A DNA stretch of 57,440 nt from RUG11462 sp045649405 (GCA_045649405.1 JAZRPW010000021.1:1-57440); one strand, 5' to 3'; positions 40,992 to 49,852 are shown, numbered from the stretch's first letter. Numbers and translations: made by a program. Notes: generated from the sequence alone by a model not told the origin.

Positions 40992-41801
40992 ATGGATTTT
41001 TTAATTAAACCGTTTTCGTTATTTTTAGAGTTTCTTTGTGAAGCTTTTCAAAGTTATCCAATTGCAATCATAGTTTTCACTGTTTTAATAAACGTTGCGT
41101 TAATTCCATTTAACATTAAGCAACAAAAAACAATGGCAAAACAAGCTCGTCTTAAACCAAAGCTTGACGCTTTGAAAGAAAAATGTGGCGATGATAAGAT
41201 GAAATATCAAAATGCCATGACAGAGCTTTATCAAAAAGAAAATGTAAGCCCAACTGGTGGCTGCTTGCCAATGATTCTTCGTCTTGCAATCATTATGATT
41301 GTGTATTATGCACTTATTGATATTCTTAATATCACAACAAACGAAGCTGGCGAGAGAGTAATGGTTGTTTCAGAACAAATGCAAGGTTATTTTTACCTTT
41401 TTGGTATTGATTTGACCAAAACTCCACATTTTTCAACCGACATTGTTGGAATGCTTAAAAATGACCTTACTTGGATTATTCCTGTTTTGTGTTTTGTTTC
41501 TCAAATGGCATCAATGTTTATTTCAAATGCGCAACAAAAGAAAAATAACCCACAAGCTGCTGAAGCAGGCGGTGCAATGAAAGGCACAATGATGATTATG
41601 CCGGTTATTTCGTTGTTCATCACATTTTCAGTTACCTGTGCGTTAGGTTTTTATTGGATTATTTCAAGTGTTGTAAACACAGTTATCACTTTGATTGTTA
41701 ACAAATTCTACTCAGCAGATAAAATTAATGCTAAAGAATTGTTAGAAGAAGGCAGTGCAAGAAGAAAAAGAGAGCAAACTATCATAAACGGCGTTAAATA
41801 A
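40992..41801 (+). CDS. yidC: Membrane protein insertase YidC/SpoIIIJ
   Basis: 269 residues with five membrane segments in Firmicute arrangement, without the large periplasmic domain. The core is QSYPIAIIVFTVLINVALIPFNIKQQKTMAKQ, KYQNAMTELYQKENVSPTGGCLPMILRLAIIMIVYY and the C-terminal MIMPVISLFITFSVTCALGFYWIISS. It inserts membrane proteins with or without Sec. No clear lipobox Cys is at the N-terminus, unlike Bacillus SpoIIIJ. GAAAGAGGAA binding site. Confidence 0.95.
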   Translation: MDFLIKPFSLFLEFLCEAFQSYPIAIIVFTVLINVALIPFNIKQQKTMAKQARLKPKLDALKEKCGDDKMKYQNAMTELYQKENVSPTGGCLPMILRLAIIMIVYYALIDILNITTNEAGERVMVVSEQMQGYFYLFGIDLTKTPHFSTDIVGMLKNDLTWIIPVLCFVSQMASMFISNAQQKKNNPQAAEAGGAMKGTMMIMPVISLFITFSVTCALGFYWIISSVVNTVITLIVNKFYSADKINAKELLEEGSARRKREQTIINGVK

Positions 41802-41825
41802 TAACCGTTTGAAAGGAAAATACTA

Positions 41826-42695
41826 ATGATTATAGAAGCTATAGCTACCGGCAAAACCTTGTCAGAAGCACAAGAAGCAGCCGTAGCACAACTTGGAGAT
41901 ATAGGTTCTGCAAACGTTGAGTTTGAAATTTTGGCTCAAGCTAAACCAAAAACATTAGGTATTTTTGGTGGTTCATTGGCAAAGGTTAGAGCTTATTATG
42001 AAGCGCCAGACCCAGTTGCACCAAAGAAAGAGAAAAAAGAGCAAAAAACAATTGAACCTAAAAAAGAAACAAAGTCAGCTTTAATGTCTGATGAAAAACA
42101 ACAAAAAGTTTTGAACTACTTAACATCAATCCTTGAAAATATGGGTGTAGAAAACATTAAAATTGATGTTGAAGTTAAAAACGACGGTACAAGAATTAAT
42201 TTTGATGGCGATAAATTAGGCGTTGCTATTGGTAGAAAAGGCGAAACTCTTGATTCAATTCAACACCTTGTTTCATTAGTTGCAAACAAAGGTGAAGAAG
42301 AATACATTAGAATTACCTTAAACCCAGGCAGCTACAGACAAAAACGCGAAGAAATTTTGATTGCTCTTGCAAACAAAAGTGCGCAAAAAGCAATTAAATT
42401 TAATAAAAACGTTATGTTAGAAGCAATGAATTCTTATGAACGCAGAATCATTCATAACGCAGTTCAAGATATTGAAGGTGTTATGAGCTGGTCAGTTGGC
42501 GAAAATGAGAATAGACGAGTAATTATCGGCACTTCTAAAGATAACAAACCATTCAGAGAAAACCGCAGAGGCGGTAACCGTGGCAAAGGTGGTTACAACA
42601 GAAACCGCAAACCTTCAAACGCTGTAAAGAGTGTTCCTGAAAGAGCACCAAAATCAGATAGCGAAAATATGCCACTTTATGGTATTATTAAATAA
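41826..42695 (+). CDS. jag: Jag/KhpB RNA-binding protein
   Basis: 289 residues. A Jag_N domain (1-50, IIEAIATGKTLSEAQEAAVAQLG) is followed by a Lys/Glu-rich linker. A KH domain (about 95-165, DGDKLGVAIGRKGETLDSIQHLVSLVAN) and an R3H domain (about 175-235, YERRIIHNAVQDIEGVMSWSVGENENRRVII) complete the core. The Arg/Gly/Asn-rich tail (RRGGNRGKGGYNRNRK) is longer than usual and suggests extra RNA binding. It partners KhpA in RNA-based control of cell division and wall synthesis. Ends at a terminator. Confidence 0.93.
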   Translation: MIIEAIATGKTLSEAQEAAVAQLGDIGSANVEFEILAQAKPKTLGIFGGSLAKVRAYYEAPDPVAPKKEKKEQKTIEPKKETKSALMSDEKQQKVLNYLTSILENMGVENIKIDVEVKNDGTRINFDGDKLGVAIGRKGETLDSIQHLVSLVANKGEEEYIRITLNPGSYRQKREEILIALANKSAQKAIKFNKNVMLEAMNSYERRIIHNAVQDIEGVMSWSVGENENRRVIIGTSKDNKPFRENRRGGNRGKGGYNRNRKPSNAVKSVPERAPKSDSENMPLYGIIK

Positions 42696-42698
42696 CAA

Positions 42699-42730
42699 AA
42701 AACCCGACTAAAAAAGTCGGGTTTTGTTTT
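42699..42730 (+). terminator. Terminator of the rpmH-jag operon
   Basis: AAAACCCGAC (42699-42708), 7-nt loop, GTCGGGTTTT (42716-42725), then TGTTTTT. Confidence 0.9.
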
Positions 42731-42733
42731 TGC

Positions 42734-42761
42734 AAAAAAAAGAGATGGCTCTTGCCATCTC
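42734..42761 (-). terminator. Terminator of the AbrB-like gene
   Basis: GAGATGGC (42742-42749), TCTT, GCCATCTC (42754-42761), with an A run on the left that forms the T run of the minus-strand transcript. Confidence 0.85.
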
Positions 42762-42779
42762 CCAAGGCATGTAAAAAAA

Positions 42780-43025
42780 TTACATACCAGCTTTGATTTG
42801 TTCGATGCAACTTTGACAAACGCCTTTAGAGTTGAATTCTTTCACATCTTCAACACTACCACAAATTGCGCATGCTGAGTTGCCTTTTTCCAAAATGATT
42901 TTATTGCCCTCAACATGAATGAGCAAAGGTGTGCCTGTTGGGATTGATAAGTTTTTTCTAATCTCCTTAGGTAAGGTAATTCTGCCAAGTTCGTCCAAAC
43001 ATCTTTGTACACCTGTAGATGCCAC
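42780..43025 (-). CDS. AbrB/SpoVT-type transition-state regulator with zinc ribbon
   Basis: 81 residues from GTG 43023-43025, nine bases after AGGAGG. The N-terminal swapped-hairpin AbrB domain is STGVQRCLDELGRITLPKEIRKNL. A C-terminal CxxC..CxxC pair (CAICGSVEDVKEFNSKGVCQSC) forms a likely zinc ribbon. It should be a dimeric DNA-binding regulator of stationary or sporulation genes. It lies between jag and parA, where mnmE, mnmG and rsmG are usual in Firmicutes. Confidence 0.88.
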   Translation of the reverse strand: MASTGVQRCLDELGRITLPKEIRKNLSIPTGTPLLIHVEGNKIILEKGNSACAICGSVEDVKEFNSKGVCQSCIEQIKAGM

Positions 43026-43083
43026 TATAATGACCCTCCTCTTAAATATTATTCGCAAGACATATTTCTTTTGCAACAAAATA

Positions 43084-43112
43084 ATATTATCACAAAAAAA
43101 TCGCGTTGTAAA
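43084..43112 (-). promoter_or_regulatory. Promoter of the AbrB-like gene
   Basis: On the minus strand TTTACA (43107-43112), 17 bp, TAATAT (43084-43089). Confidence 0.65.
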
Positions 43113-43260
43113 GGGGTTTTTGTGAATAAATTATGAATTTTAAGTAATTTTATCAAAAAATTGGTGAAAATGTTGTCGAAATCCCACGAAAGTTTATAAA
43201 AAATAAAAAAATATTTATAATATCTTCTAAAAAATGTCAAATAATGGAAATAAATAACAA

Positions 43261-43276
43261 TGTTTCACGTGAAACA
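43261..43276. promoter_or_regulatory. parS site 1
   Basis: Exact TGTTTCACGTGAAACA, the conserved bacterial parS, about 110 bp before parA. ParB loads here as a CTP-dependent clamp. Confidence 0.97.
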
Positions 43277-43297
43277 AAATGACATCAAAGCTTAAAA

Positions 43298-43313
43298 TGT
43301 TTCACGTGAAACA
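43298..43313. promoter_or_regulatory. parS site 2
   Basis: Second exact TGTTTCACGTGAAACA, 37 bp from the first. It ends 15 bp before the parA -35 box, so ParB could autoregulate parAB. Confidence 0.97.
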
Positions 43314-43328
43314 AATCAATAAAATTGC

Positions 43329-43357
43329 TTGAATAAAACAACAAAGTGTGCTATACT
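43329..43357 (+). promoter_or_regulatory. Promoter of parAB
   Basis: TTGAAT (43329-43334), 17 bp, TATACT (43352-43357), with AAGGAG and the parA ATG about 20-30 bp downstream. Confidence 0.8.
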
Positions 43358-43388
43358 ATAAACACAAAATTTTATAAGGAGCTTTTTG

Positions 43389-44153
43389 ATGGGTAAAATA
43401 ATAGCAATTGTTAATCAAAAAGGTGGCGTTGGCAAAACAACCACATCGGTTAATTTGACTGCCGCTTTGGGTGCAAAAAACAAAAAATGCCTTTTGGTTG
43501 ATATTGACCCACAGGGTAATTCAACAAGTGGTTACGGCATTTCAAAGCGTTCAATTGAAAAATCATCTTATGATTTGCTCATAGGAAACGCCACATCAAG
43601 CGAAGTTGTTTTAAAAACTGATTATAAAAATGTAGATATAATTCCTGCAAACATCAACCTTTCTGGTGCAGAAGTTGAGTTGGTAGATGTAGAAGAGCGA
43701 GAGTCCTCTTTGAAAAAAGGGCTTGCAGACCAAAGAGAAAATTATGATTTTATAATTCTCGACTGCCCTCCTTCTTTAGGTCTTATCACAGTAAACGCAC
43801 TTTGCGCAGCAGACACTTTGCTTGTGCCAATTCAATGCGAATATTACGCATTAGAAGGCCTTTCACAGTTGATGAACACCGTTAGAAGTATAAAACGCCT
43901 TTACAATCCACGCCTTGATATTGAAGGGGTTTTGCTAACAATGTATGACGGAAGACTTAATTTAACACAGCAGGTTGCTGCAGAAATTAAAAAATTCTTC
44001 CCTAAAAAAGTGTTTGGCACAACAATTCCAAGAACAGTAAGAATTTCTGAAGCGCCAAGTTTTGGCGAGCCAATTATGTATTATGACAAACGTTCAAAAG
44101 GAACCGAAGCTTACGCAAAATTGGCTAAAGAAGTTATAAAGAATAATAAATAG
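43389..44153 (+). CDS. parA: Chromosome partitioning ATPase ParA/Soj
   Basis: 254 residues from ATG 43389, after AAGGAG. Deviant Walker A KGGVGKTTTSVNL, Walker A' DIDPQGNSTSGYG and Walker B FIILDCPPSLGL. MinD-superfamily ATPase that regulates DnaA and segregates origins together with ParB. The operon with parB lies downstream of two parS sites. Confidence 0.96.
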   Translation: MGKIIAIVNQKGGVGKTTTSVNLTAALGAKNKKCLLVDIDPQGNSTSGYGISKRSIEKSSYDLLIGNATSSEVVLKTDYKNVDIIPANINLSGAEVELVDVEERESSLKKGLADQRENYDFIILDCPPSLGLITVNALCAADTLLVPIQCEYYALEGLSQLMNTVRSIKRLYNPRLDIEGVLLTMYDGRLNLTQQVAAEIKKFFPKKVFGTTIPRTVRISEAPSFGEPIMYYDKRSKGTEAYAKLAKEVIKNNK

Positions 44154-44164
44154 GGGGTTAGAAA

Positions 44165-45001
44165 ATGGCTAAAAAATCAGGACTTGGCAGAGGTTATGAG
44201 GCATTAATGAGTGATAACTCGACCGAGCAAGCAAACGCGGTTGAGGTAAAACTTTCTGAAATTGAGCCAAACCCAGACCAACCAAGAAAAATTTTTGATA
44301 AAGAAGCGCTTGATGAGTTGTCAGAAAACATTAAAAAATATGGGCTTATTCAACCAATTGTTGTAAGACCTACAATAATGGGCACATATCAAATTGTAGC
44401 CGGTGAGCGTAGATGGCGTGCATCAATGCAAGCAGGGCTTAAAACTGTTCCGGTTATTATTAAAGAACTTGATGATGCGCAAACTATGGAAATTGCAATT
44501 ATTGAAAACTTGCAAAGAGAAGATTTAAACCCAATTGAAATGGCAAAAGGCTTTAAATCATTGATGGATACATTCAATTTAAAGCAAGAAGAGGTTGCAG
44601 AAAAGGTTGGAAAATCACGTTCGGCAGTTGCAAACACATTGCGACTTTTAGACCTTGGTAAATATGTAATTTACATTGAAAGTGGCGTTATTTCGGCAGG
44701 TCACGCAAGGGCAATGTTGCCACTTGATGATGAAATGCGTGAAATTGCGCTTGAAATGATAAAACGTGGCGCAACAGTTAGAGATATTGAAGCTTTATCT
44801 AAAAAACGCCCAAAACCTGCCCAACAAAGCGAAAAAACAACTATTTCAAAGCCAACTTATTATAAAGAAGTAGAAATTTCGTTAAAAGAAGAACTTGGCA
44901 GAAAGGTAGAAATCAAAGGCGATAAGAAAAAATGTACTTTAAGCATTGATTTTTACGGCGAAGAAGATTTGAAAGAATTAATTAAAAAGCTTTTTAAATA
45001 G
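44165..45001 (+). CDS. parB: Chromosome partitioning protein ParB/Spo0J
   Basis: 278 residues. The N-terminal ParBc/CTPase domain shows EIEPNPDQPRKIFD and IVAGERRWRASMQAG (GERRxRA box). The HTH is KQEEVAEKVGKSRSAVANTLRLLDL, and there is a short C-terminal dimerisation part. It binds the parS sites upstream of parA. AGGGGG binding site; 11 bases after parA. Confidence 0.96.
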   Translation: MAKKSGLGRGYEALMSDNSTEQANAVEVKLSEIEPNPDQPRKIFDKEALDELSENIKKYGLIQPIVVRPTIMGTYQIVAGERRWRASMQAGLKTVPVIIKELDDAQTMEIAIIENLQREDLNPIEMAKGFKSLMDTFNLKQEEVAEKVGKSRSAVANTLRLLDLGKYVIYIESGVISAGHARAMLPLDDEMREIALEMIKRGATVRDIEALSKKRPKPAQQSEKTTISKPTYYKEVEISLKEELGRKVEIKGDKKKCTLSIDFYGEEDLKELIKKLFK

Positions 45002-45018
45002 AAAGAGGAAAAAGACAA

Positions 45019-46296
45019 ATGATTGATATTAGATTTTTAAGAGAAAACCCAGACGTTGTTAGACAAAATATGAAAAACAAATTTCAAGACCACAAATTGC
45101 CTTTAGTTGACGAGGCAATGGGGCTTGATGTTAAGAAAAGAGAAGCTCAAGCAGAAGCAGACGCTTTAAGAGCAGAGAGAAACAAAATTTCAAAACAAAT
45201 TGGTATGTTAATGGGCCAAGGCAAACGTGATGAAGCAGAAGAAGTTAAGAAAAAAGTTGGCGAATATGCTGCAAGACTTGCCGAAGTTGAAGTTTTAGAA
45301 AAAGATTTTGATGAGCAATTGACAAGTGTTATGATGAGAATTCCAAACATCATTGACGAAACAGTGCCAATTGGTAAAGATGATAGCGAAAACGTTGAAT
45401 TAGAGCGCTTTGGCGAACCAGTAGTGCCTGATTTTGAAGTTCCTTATCACACAGATATTATGGAAAAATTCGCAGGTATTGACCTTGATTCTGCAAGAAA
45501 AGTGGCTGGTAACGGTTTTTACTATTTAATGGGCGACATTGCACGTCTTCACTCAGCAGTTATCTCTTATGCAAGAGATTTTATGATTAACCGTGGTTTT
45601 ACTTATTGTGTACCACCATTTATGATTCGTTCAAACGTTGTTTCAGGCGTTATGAGTTTTGAAGAAATGGACGCAATGATGTATAAAATTGAAGGCGAAG
45701 ACCTTTATTTAATTGGTACTTCAGAACACTCAATGATTGGTAAATTCATTGATACTTTAAACCCAGAAGAAACATTGCCTTACACTTTGACATCTTATTC
45801 ACCATGCTTTAGAAAAGAAAAAGGCGCTCACGGCATTGAAGAACGTGGCGTTTATAGAATTCACCAATTCGAAAAACAAGAAATGATTGTTGTTTGTAAA
45901 CCAGAAGAGTCAAAAGAATGGTTCGAAAAACTTTGGAAAAACACAGTTGATTTGTTTGTTTCACTTGATATTCCAGTGCGTACACTTGAATGTTGTTCAG
46001 GCGACTTGGCAGATTTAAAGGTTAAATCTGTTGACGTTGAAGCTTGGAGCCCAAGACAAAAGAAATATTTTGAAGTTGGTTCTTGCTCAAATCTTACTGA
46101 TGCTCAAGCAAGACGCCTTAAAATCCGTGTTAAATCAAAAGACGGTAACTATTTTGCTCACACACTCAACAACACAGTTGTAGCACCACCTAGAATGTTG
46201 ATTGCTTTCTTGGAAAACAACTTGCAAGCAGACGGCACAGTTAGAATTCCTGAAGCATTAAGACCATATATGGGTGGCCAAGAAGTAATAAAATAA
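45019..46296 (+). CDS. serS: Serine--tRNA ligase
   Basis: 425 residues. An N-terminal coiled-coil arm (about 25-105, VKKREAQAEADALRAERNKISKQ..) holds the tRNA. The class II core has motif 2 (SPCFRKEKGAHGIEERGVYRIHQFEKQE) and motif 3 (NTVVAPPRMLIAFLENN). Located after parB as in several Firmicutes. Its stop overlaps the next ATG (TAATG), so the cyclase gene is coupled to it. Confidence 0.97.
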   Translation: MIDIRFLRENPDVVRQNMKNKFQDHKLPLVDEAMGLDVKKREAQAEADALRAERNKISKQIGMLMGQGKRDEAEEVKKKVGEYAARLAEVEVLEKDFDEQLTSVMMRIPNIIDETVPIGKDDSENVELERFGEPVVPDFEVPYHTDIMEKFAGIDLDSARKVAGNGFYYLMGDIARLHSAVISYARDFMINRGFTYCVPPFMIRSNVVSGVMSFEEMDAMMYKIEGEDLYLIGTSEHSMIGKFIDTLNPEETLPYTLTSYSPCFRKEKGAHGIEERGVYRIHQFEKQEMIVVCKPEESKEWFEKLWKNTVDLFVSLDIPVRTLECCSGDLADLKVKSVDVEAWSPRQKKYFEVGSCSNLTDAQARRLKIRVKSKDGNYFAHTLNNTVVAPPRMLIAFLENNLQADGTVRIPEALRPYMGGQEVIK

Positions 46297-46886
46297 TGAA
46301 GATTTATGATATTTCAAGAGAGTTGATGTCGGCACCGGTTTACGATGGCGACATTGCTCCACAATTACAAGAATTTCAATCTATTGAAAAAGGCGACATT
46401 TGCAATATTTCAAACATTACAATGTGTTTGCACAACGGCACTCATATTGATGCGCCAAAGCACTTTTTTGAGCATCGCCACGACATTGCAGACTTGGGCA
46501 CAAGCATTTTTTGTGGCATTTGTGATGTTGTTTCGTTTGATGAGCCAATAACGGCTGACCACATCGAAGAAAAAGTGCCGCAAGACTGCGAAAGATTGCT
46601 TATTAAATCTTTTGGCAAAGCACGACTTACCGTTTATTCGCTTATGGAAATAAAGGCAAGCAACCTAAAACTCATTGGCATTGATGATTTGTCTATTGGA
46701 ATGCCAAATGCTGAAGCATTGATTCACAAAGAATTGTTAGGAAACGATATAATTATTCTTGAAGGGCTTGATTTGAGCGCTGTGCCAGATGGCAGATATG
46801 TGCTTGTTTGCGAGCCAATTAAGATTAAGGGTGCAGATGCTGCCCCTTGCCGAGCAATTTTGTTAAAAGATATTATGCTTTATTGA
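46296..46886 (+). CDS. Cyclase family protein (kynurenine formamidase-like)
   Basis: 196 residues. The metal-binding motif HNGTHIDAPKHFFEH matches the HGTHxDxPxH signature of the cyclase/KynB superfamily. The IYDISRELMSAPVYDGD start fits too. The true substrate in Clostridia is unknown; no other tryptophan catabolic gene is in view, so kynurenine formamidase activity is doubtful. Overlaps serS by one base. Confidence 0.85.
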   Translation: MKIYDISRELMSAPVYDGDIAPQLQEFQSIEKGDICNISNITMCLHNGTHIDAPKHFFEHRHDIADLGTSIFCGICDVVSFDEPITADHIEEKVPQDCERLLIKSFGKARLTVYSLMEIKASNLKLIGIDDLSIGMPNAEALIHKELLGNDIIILEGLDLSAVPDGRYVLVCEPIKIKGADAAPCRAILLKDIMLY

Positions 46887-46914
46887 CAAATTTTGGCAAT
46901 TAAAGGAGTAAAAG

Positions 46915-47856
46915 ATGAAAGATAAAAAGATTTCTGTTGTAGTTTCGGTTTACAACGAATATGAATCATTAAATAACTTTTTTGACACAACTGTTGGTGT
47001 TTTAGAAAACTGCGCTTGGGATTATGAATTGATTTTTGTAAATGATGGCAGCGCAGATGACAGTATGTTGCTTTTAAAGGGCTTTTCTGAAATCAATAGT
47101 AAAGTTAAGGTTGTCAATTTTTCTCGCAATTTTGGGCATGAAGCGGCAATGATAGCGGGTGTTGACTATGCAACTGGTGACGGCATTGTTTGTATGGATG
47201 CCGACTTGCAACATCCACCTGAAAGCATTCCTGAAATCATTGAAAAATTCGAGCAAGGCTTTGAAGTTATTTCAATGATTAGAACCGAAAATAAAGATGC
47301 ATCATTTTTCGGCAAAATGGCTTCAACTGCCTTTTATAAAGTTCTAAATTTGATGTCACCAATTAAGTTTGATGCAAATTCTTCAGACTTTTTTGCGTTC
47401 ACAAAACAGGTTGGCGACGTTGTTAGAAACGACTATCGCGAAAAAATCCGTTATTTGCGTGGTTATGTTCAAAGCGCAGGGTTTAACAAAACAGCGCTCA
47501 CATTCGTTGCAAGAAAACGTGAGGCAGGCGAAAGCAAATATAACTTTAGAAAACTTTTAAGATTTGCGCTTAACACCATTTGCTCATTTTCTGATATGCC
47601 ACTTAAATTAGGGCTTTATTCAGGTGGTGTGGTTGGATTTTTTGGTGTGCTTGTAATGATTTACACAATCATTGCTAAATTTGTTTGGGGTGCGCCTGCG
47701 GGTTATACAACAATTGTTGTTGCACTTTGCTTCTTGTTTGCAGTAACATTAATGGTAATCGGAATTATCGGTCAGTACATTGGAATTCTATTTGCCGAAA
47801 TTAAAAACCGCCCAATTTATATTGTAAAAGAAGTTTTAAATGACAAGAAAAAATAA
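46915..47856 (+). CDS. Polyprenyl-phosphate glycosyltransferase, GT2 family (DPM1/GtrB-like)
   Basis: 313 residues. A GT-A catalytic domain (SVVVSVYNEYESL, FVNDGSADDS, FSRNFGHEAAMIAGVDYATGDGIVCMDADLQHPPE with the DxD-type site) is followed by two membrane segments (about 232-255 and 267-290). Such enzymes make undecaprenyl-phosphate-linked sugars on the inner face of the membrane. The GT-C gene downstream could use the product as donor. The last 23 codons and the terminator are duplicated at 49877-49978. Confidence 0.92.
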   Translation: MKDKKISVVVSVYNEYESLNNFFDTTVGVLENCAWDYELIFVNDGSADDSMLLLKGFSEINSKVKVVNFSRNFGHEAAMIAGVDYATGDGIVCMDADLQHPPESIPEIIEKFEQGFEVISMIRTENKDASFFGKMASTAFYKVLNLMSPIKFDANSSDFFAFTKQVGDVVRNDYREKIRYLRGYVQSAGFNKTALTFVARKREAGESKYNFRKLLRFALNTICSFSDMPLKLGLYSGGVVGFFGVLVMIYTIIAKFVWGAPAGYTTIVVALCFLFAVTLMVIGIIGQYIGILFAEIKNRPIYIVKEVLNDKKK

Positions 47857-47886
47857 AAAATGACGCCGAAAGGCCTCATTTTTTAT
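47783..47886 (+). repeat. Direct repeat 1: GT2 3' end plus terminator
   Basis: About 102 bp from GAATTCTATTTGCC through the hairpin TGACGCCGAAAGGC. It is repeated at 49877-49978 with about nine in ten bases identical. Its hairpin stem is imperfect (GGCCTCA), that of copy 2 perfect. Confidence 0.88.
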
Positions 47887-49529
47887 TTTTCAGGATATGC
47901 AATATATATTTTAGAGAAATCACATTCTCCAAATTTTTTATAAGTCTCTAAAAGATTTGATTGTTTTATAAAGTTATTCATTACTTCTTCACCGTCGAAT
48001 CCCGGAGACCAAACCCTATCGGTTAGTACAATGTATACTACTCCGTTTTGACAATCAACTGAATTTAAAATATAGTCTATTTGTGGCAAGGTTTTATAGT
48101 CTGCCATATACATTTGATCGCTTTCAAATAACAATCTTAACAAAGCCGTTGGATGTGATTTGTTCCCGTTGTTAAGAACGATTAACGGTTTGTCTTTAAG
48201 TTGTTCAATGATTTTTTGGTCGTTTTTTGTGCGTTCAATAAATAGATATTCGCACATATTGTTTTTTGCGATTGAAAAAGTACTAAGTAAGCATAAAAAC
48301 ATTATACCACAAAGCAAGCTATTCTTATTCAATTTTAATTTTTCTGCAAGTAACCAAACAGTTATAACTAATATCAATGAGATTAGAGGAAATAAATTAT
48401 ATAAATATCTCACATATACAAATTTTCCTGTAATATGACAAATCGTTAAAGAAGTGGCGGCAACGATTATAGCTAATATAGAAGCAAAAGAAAGTAATTT
48501 CTTTTTATTTTGAGTCCTTCTATTTTCTTTTAAACGAAAAACAAGTAATGTTGCTAAGATAATAACAAATAAAACGATTGAAAGGATTAAGATTAATGAA
48601 TCTTTTCTAAAGCCATCGAACATTCCTGCAAGGGCTTGTTTGGTCATTGAAATAATGGCTGAACCCCAACCCGAAAAATTTAGAATGTTAGTTGCAACTT
48701 CATTGCCAATATTATTTGTTTCTGAACCGGTTATTTGTGTAATGCCTGCAGGAAATATAATGAATACCAAAATTACACTTATTAACATTGAGGCTGAATA
48801 CATAAAAAGTTGTTTCAGCTCTTTTTTTATTAAAAAGAAAATACAACTTGCAATAGCTAAAAAGAATGCAAAAATAGCAAAATAATATTGCGTAAATGTA
48901 CCAATAAATGTAATAACACCACAGGTAATTATATAAAGAAGATTCTTGTCGTTAGTTATTAGACGATAATGTTGCCAAACTAACAAAACAGTAAATAAAG
49001 TCATCATAGAATACATTCGTATAAACAGTGTTGTGTTTACAAATATTGGCGTAGCACCATAAATCATTATTGGAATTAACGCCCAAATGCTGTTGCCGAA
49101 TAATTCTCGACATAATTTATAAAACACGAATTGAGAAAATAGCATTATCACAATGTTCATTGTCATACCTATCCAAGGAGAAAAGTTTCCTGGAAACAAC
49201 GAACATAAAGAATGAAGCAAAAAATAAAATAGAGGCGGATGTGCATCTTTTGCATTGTTTTGGTATACAGTTTTATATGCAAAACGCTCTCCATTTTCTA
49301 CAGTTAAAAATTCGTAAAAGTTTTCTCCATCTATCCAATCGTTCCACACTTCCGGAGCGTTTGAAATTGCATCTGTATCATAACTGTTTGAAAGAATATA
49401 ACTATAGTATTCATCTATATGCCATCCTTCTTTTTGTGTACCAAGATAAACAAGCAGCATTGTTTGCACAATCATTACTATTGCAAATAATACAACGACA
49501 CATCTTTTCTCTTTTGTTTTGCTTTTCAT
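47883..49529 (-). CDS. Membrane glycosyltransferase, GT-C (GT39/ArnT-like)
   Basis: 548 residues. A short basic N-terminus, about ten or more membrane segments and a soluble C-terminal part of about 90 residues. The first extracellular loop has GWHIDEYYSYILSNS, with the acidic pair expected for GT-C enzymes that use lipid-phosphate sugars. AKDAHPPLFYFLLHSLCSLFPG is also typical. It probably moves a sugar from the lipid carrier made by the GT2 neighbour onto a surface polymer or protein. A fully consensus promoter embedded in two operator-like repeats drives it. The gene lies inside the block bracketed by the GT2 3'-end repeats. Confidence 0.8.
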   Translation of the reverse strand: MKSKTKEKRCVVVLFAIVMIVQTMLLVYLGTQKEGWHIDEYYSYILSNSYDTDAISNAPEVWNDWIDGENFYEFLTVENGERFAYKTVYQNNAKDAHPPLFYFLLHSLCSLFPGNFSPWIGMTMNIVIMLFSQFVFYKLCRELFGNSIWALIPIMIYGATPIFVNTTLFIRMYSMMTLFTVLLVWQHYRLITNDKNLLYIITCGVITFIGTFTQYYFAIFAFFLAIASCIFFLIKKELKQLFMYSASMLISVILVFIIFPAGITQITGSETNNIGNEVATNILNFSGWGSAIISMTKQALAGMFDGFRKDSLILILSIVLFVIILATLLVFRLKENRRTQNKKKLLSFASILAIIVAATSLTICHITGKFVYVRYLYNLFPLISLILVITVWLLAEKLKLNKNSLLCGIMFLCLLSTFSIAKNNMCEYLFIERTKNDQKIIEQLKDKPLIVLNNGNKSHPTALLRLLFESDQMYMADYKTLPQIDYILNSVDCQNGVVYIVLTDRVWSPGFDGEEVMNNFIKQSNLLETYKKFGECDFSKIYIAYPEK

Positions 49530-49551
49530 AAAAATACCCTTTCATAAAACA

Positions 49552-49589
49552 ATAATTTATATGCTCTATAAATAGAGCATATAAATTAT
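49552..49589. promoter_or_regulatory. 38-bp inverted repeat operator at the GT-C promoter
   Basis: Two 18-base arms (ATAATTTATATGCTCTAT and its exact reverse complement) flank AA. The core CTCTATAAATAGAG recurs as CTCTATTTATAGAG at 49591-49604, inside the promoter spacer. Confidence 0.8.
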
Positions 49590-49613
49590 ACTCTATTTAT
49601 AGAGAATTGTCAA
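49585..49613 (-). promoter_or_regulatory. Consensus promoter of the GT-C gene
   Basis: On the minus strand TTGACA (49608-49613), 17 bp, TATAAT (49585-49590). The spacer is filled by CTCTATAAATAGAG. The start point falls within the 38-bp inverted repeat. Confidence 0.88.
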
Positions 49614-49635
49614 TAATAAGAGTATATCGTAAAAT
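49607..49635 (+). promoter_or_regulatory. Divergent promoter of the HTH regulator
   Basis: TTGTCA (49607-49612), 17 bp, TAAAAT (49630-49635). Its -35 box overlaps the -35 box of the GT-C promoter, so the two promoters compete for polymerase. Confidence 0.65.
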
Positions 49636-49651
49636 TATAAAGGGTGATTAA

Positions 49652-49852
49652 ATGATTAGTTTTGAACCTTTCTTTAAAACGATAAAAGAAAAAGAGATTT
49701 CGACGTATAGTCTTGTTAAAGATTATCATTTGAGCCGTAGTTTGATAGATAGATTAAAACATAACAAACCCATTACAACTGTTACTATCAATGATTTGTG
49801 TAATATTTTAGATTGTGAAATCACGGATGTTGTTGATTTTAAAAAAGACTGA
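49652..49852 (+). CDS. Small HTH regulator (HTH_26/Cro-C1 type)
   Basis: 66 residues, only the DNA-binding domain: LVKDYHLSRSLIDRLKHNKPITTVTINDLCNILDCEITDVVDF. The closing NDLCNILDCEITDVV is typical of the YozG/HTH_26 group. Binding site AAAGGG. Divergent from the GT-C gene across overlapping promoters and two CTCTATWWATAGAG repeats, so it is the likely repressor there. Confidence 0.88.
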   Translation: MISFEPFFKTIKEKEISTYSLVKDYHLSRSLIDRLKHNKPITTVTINDLCNILDCEITDVVDFKKD

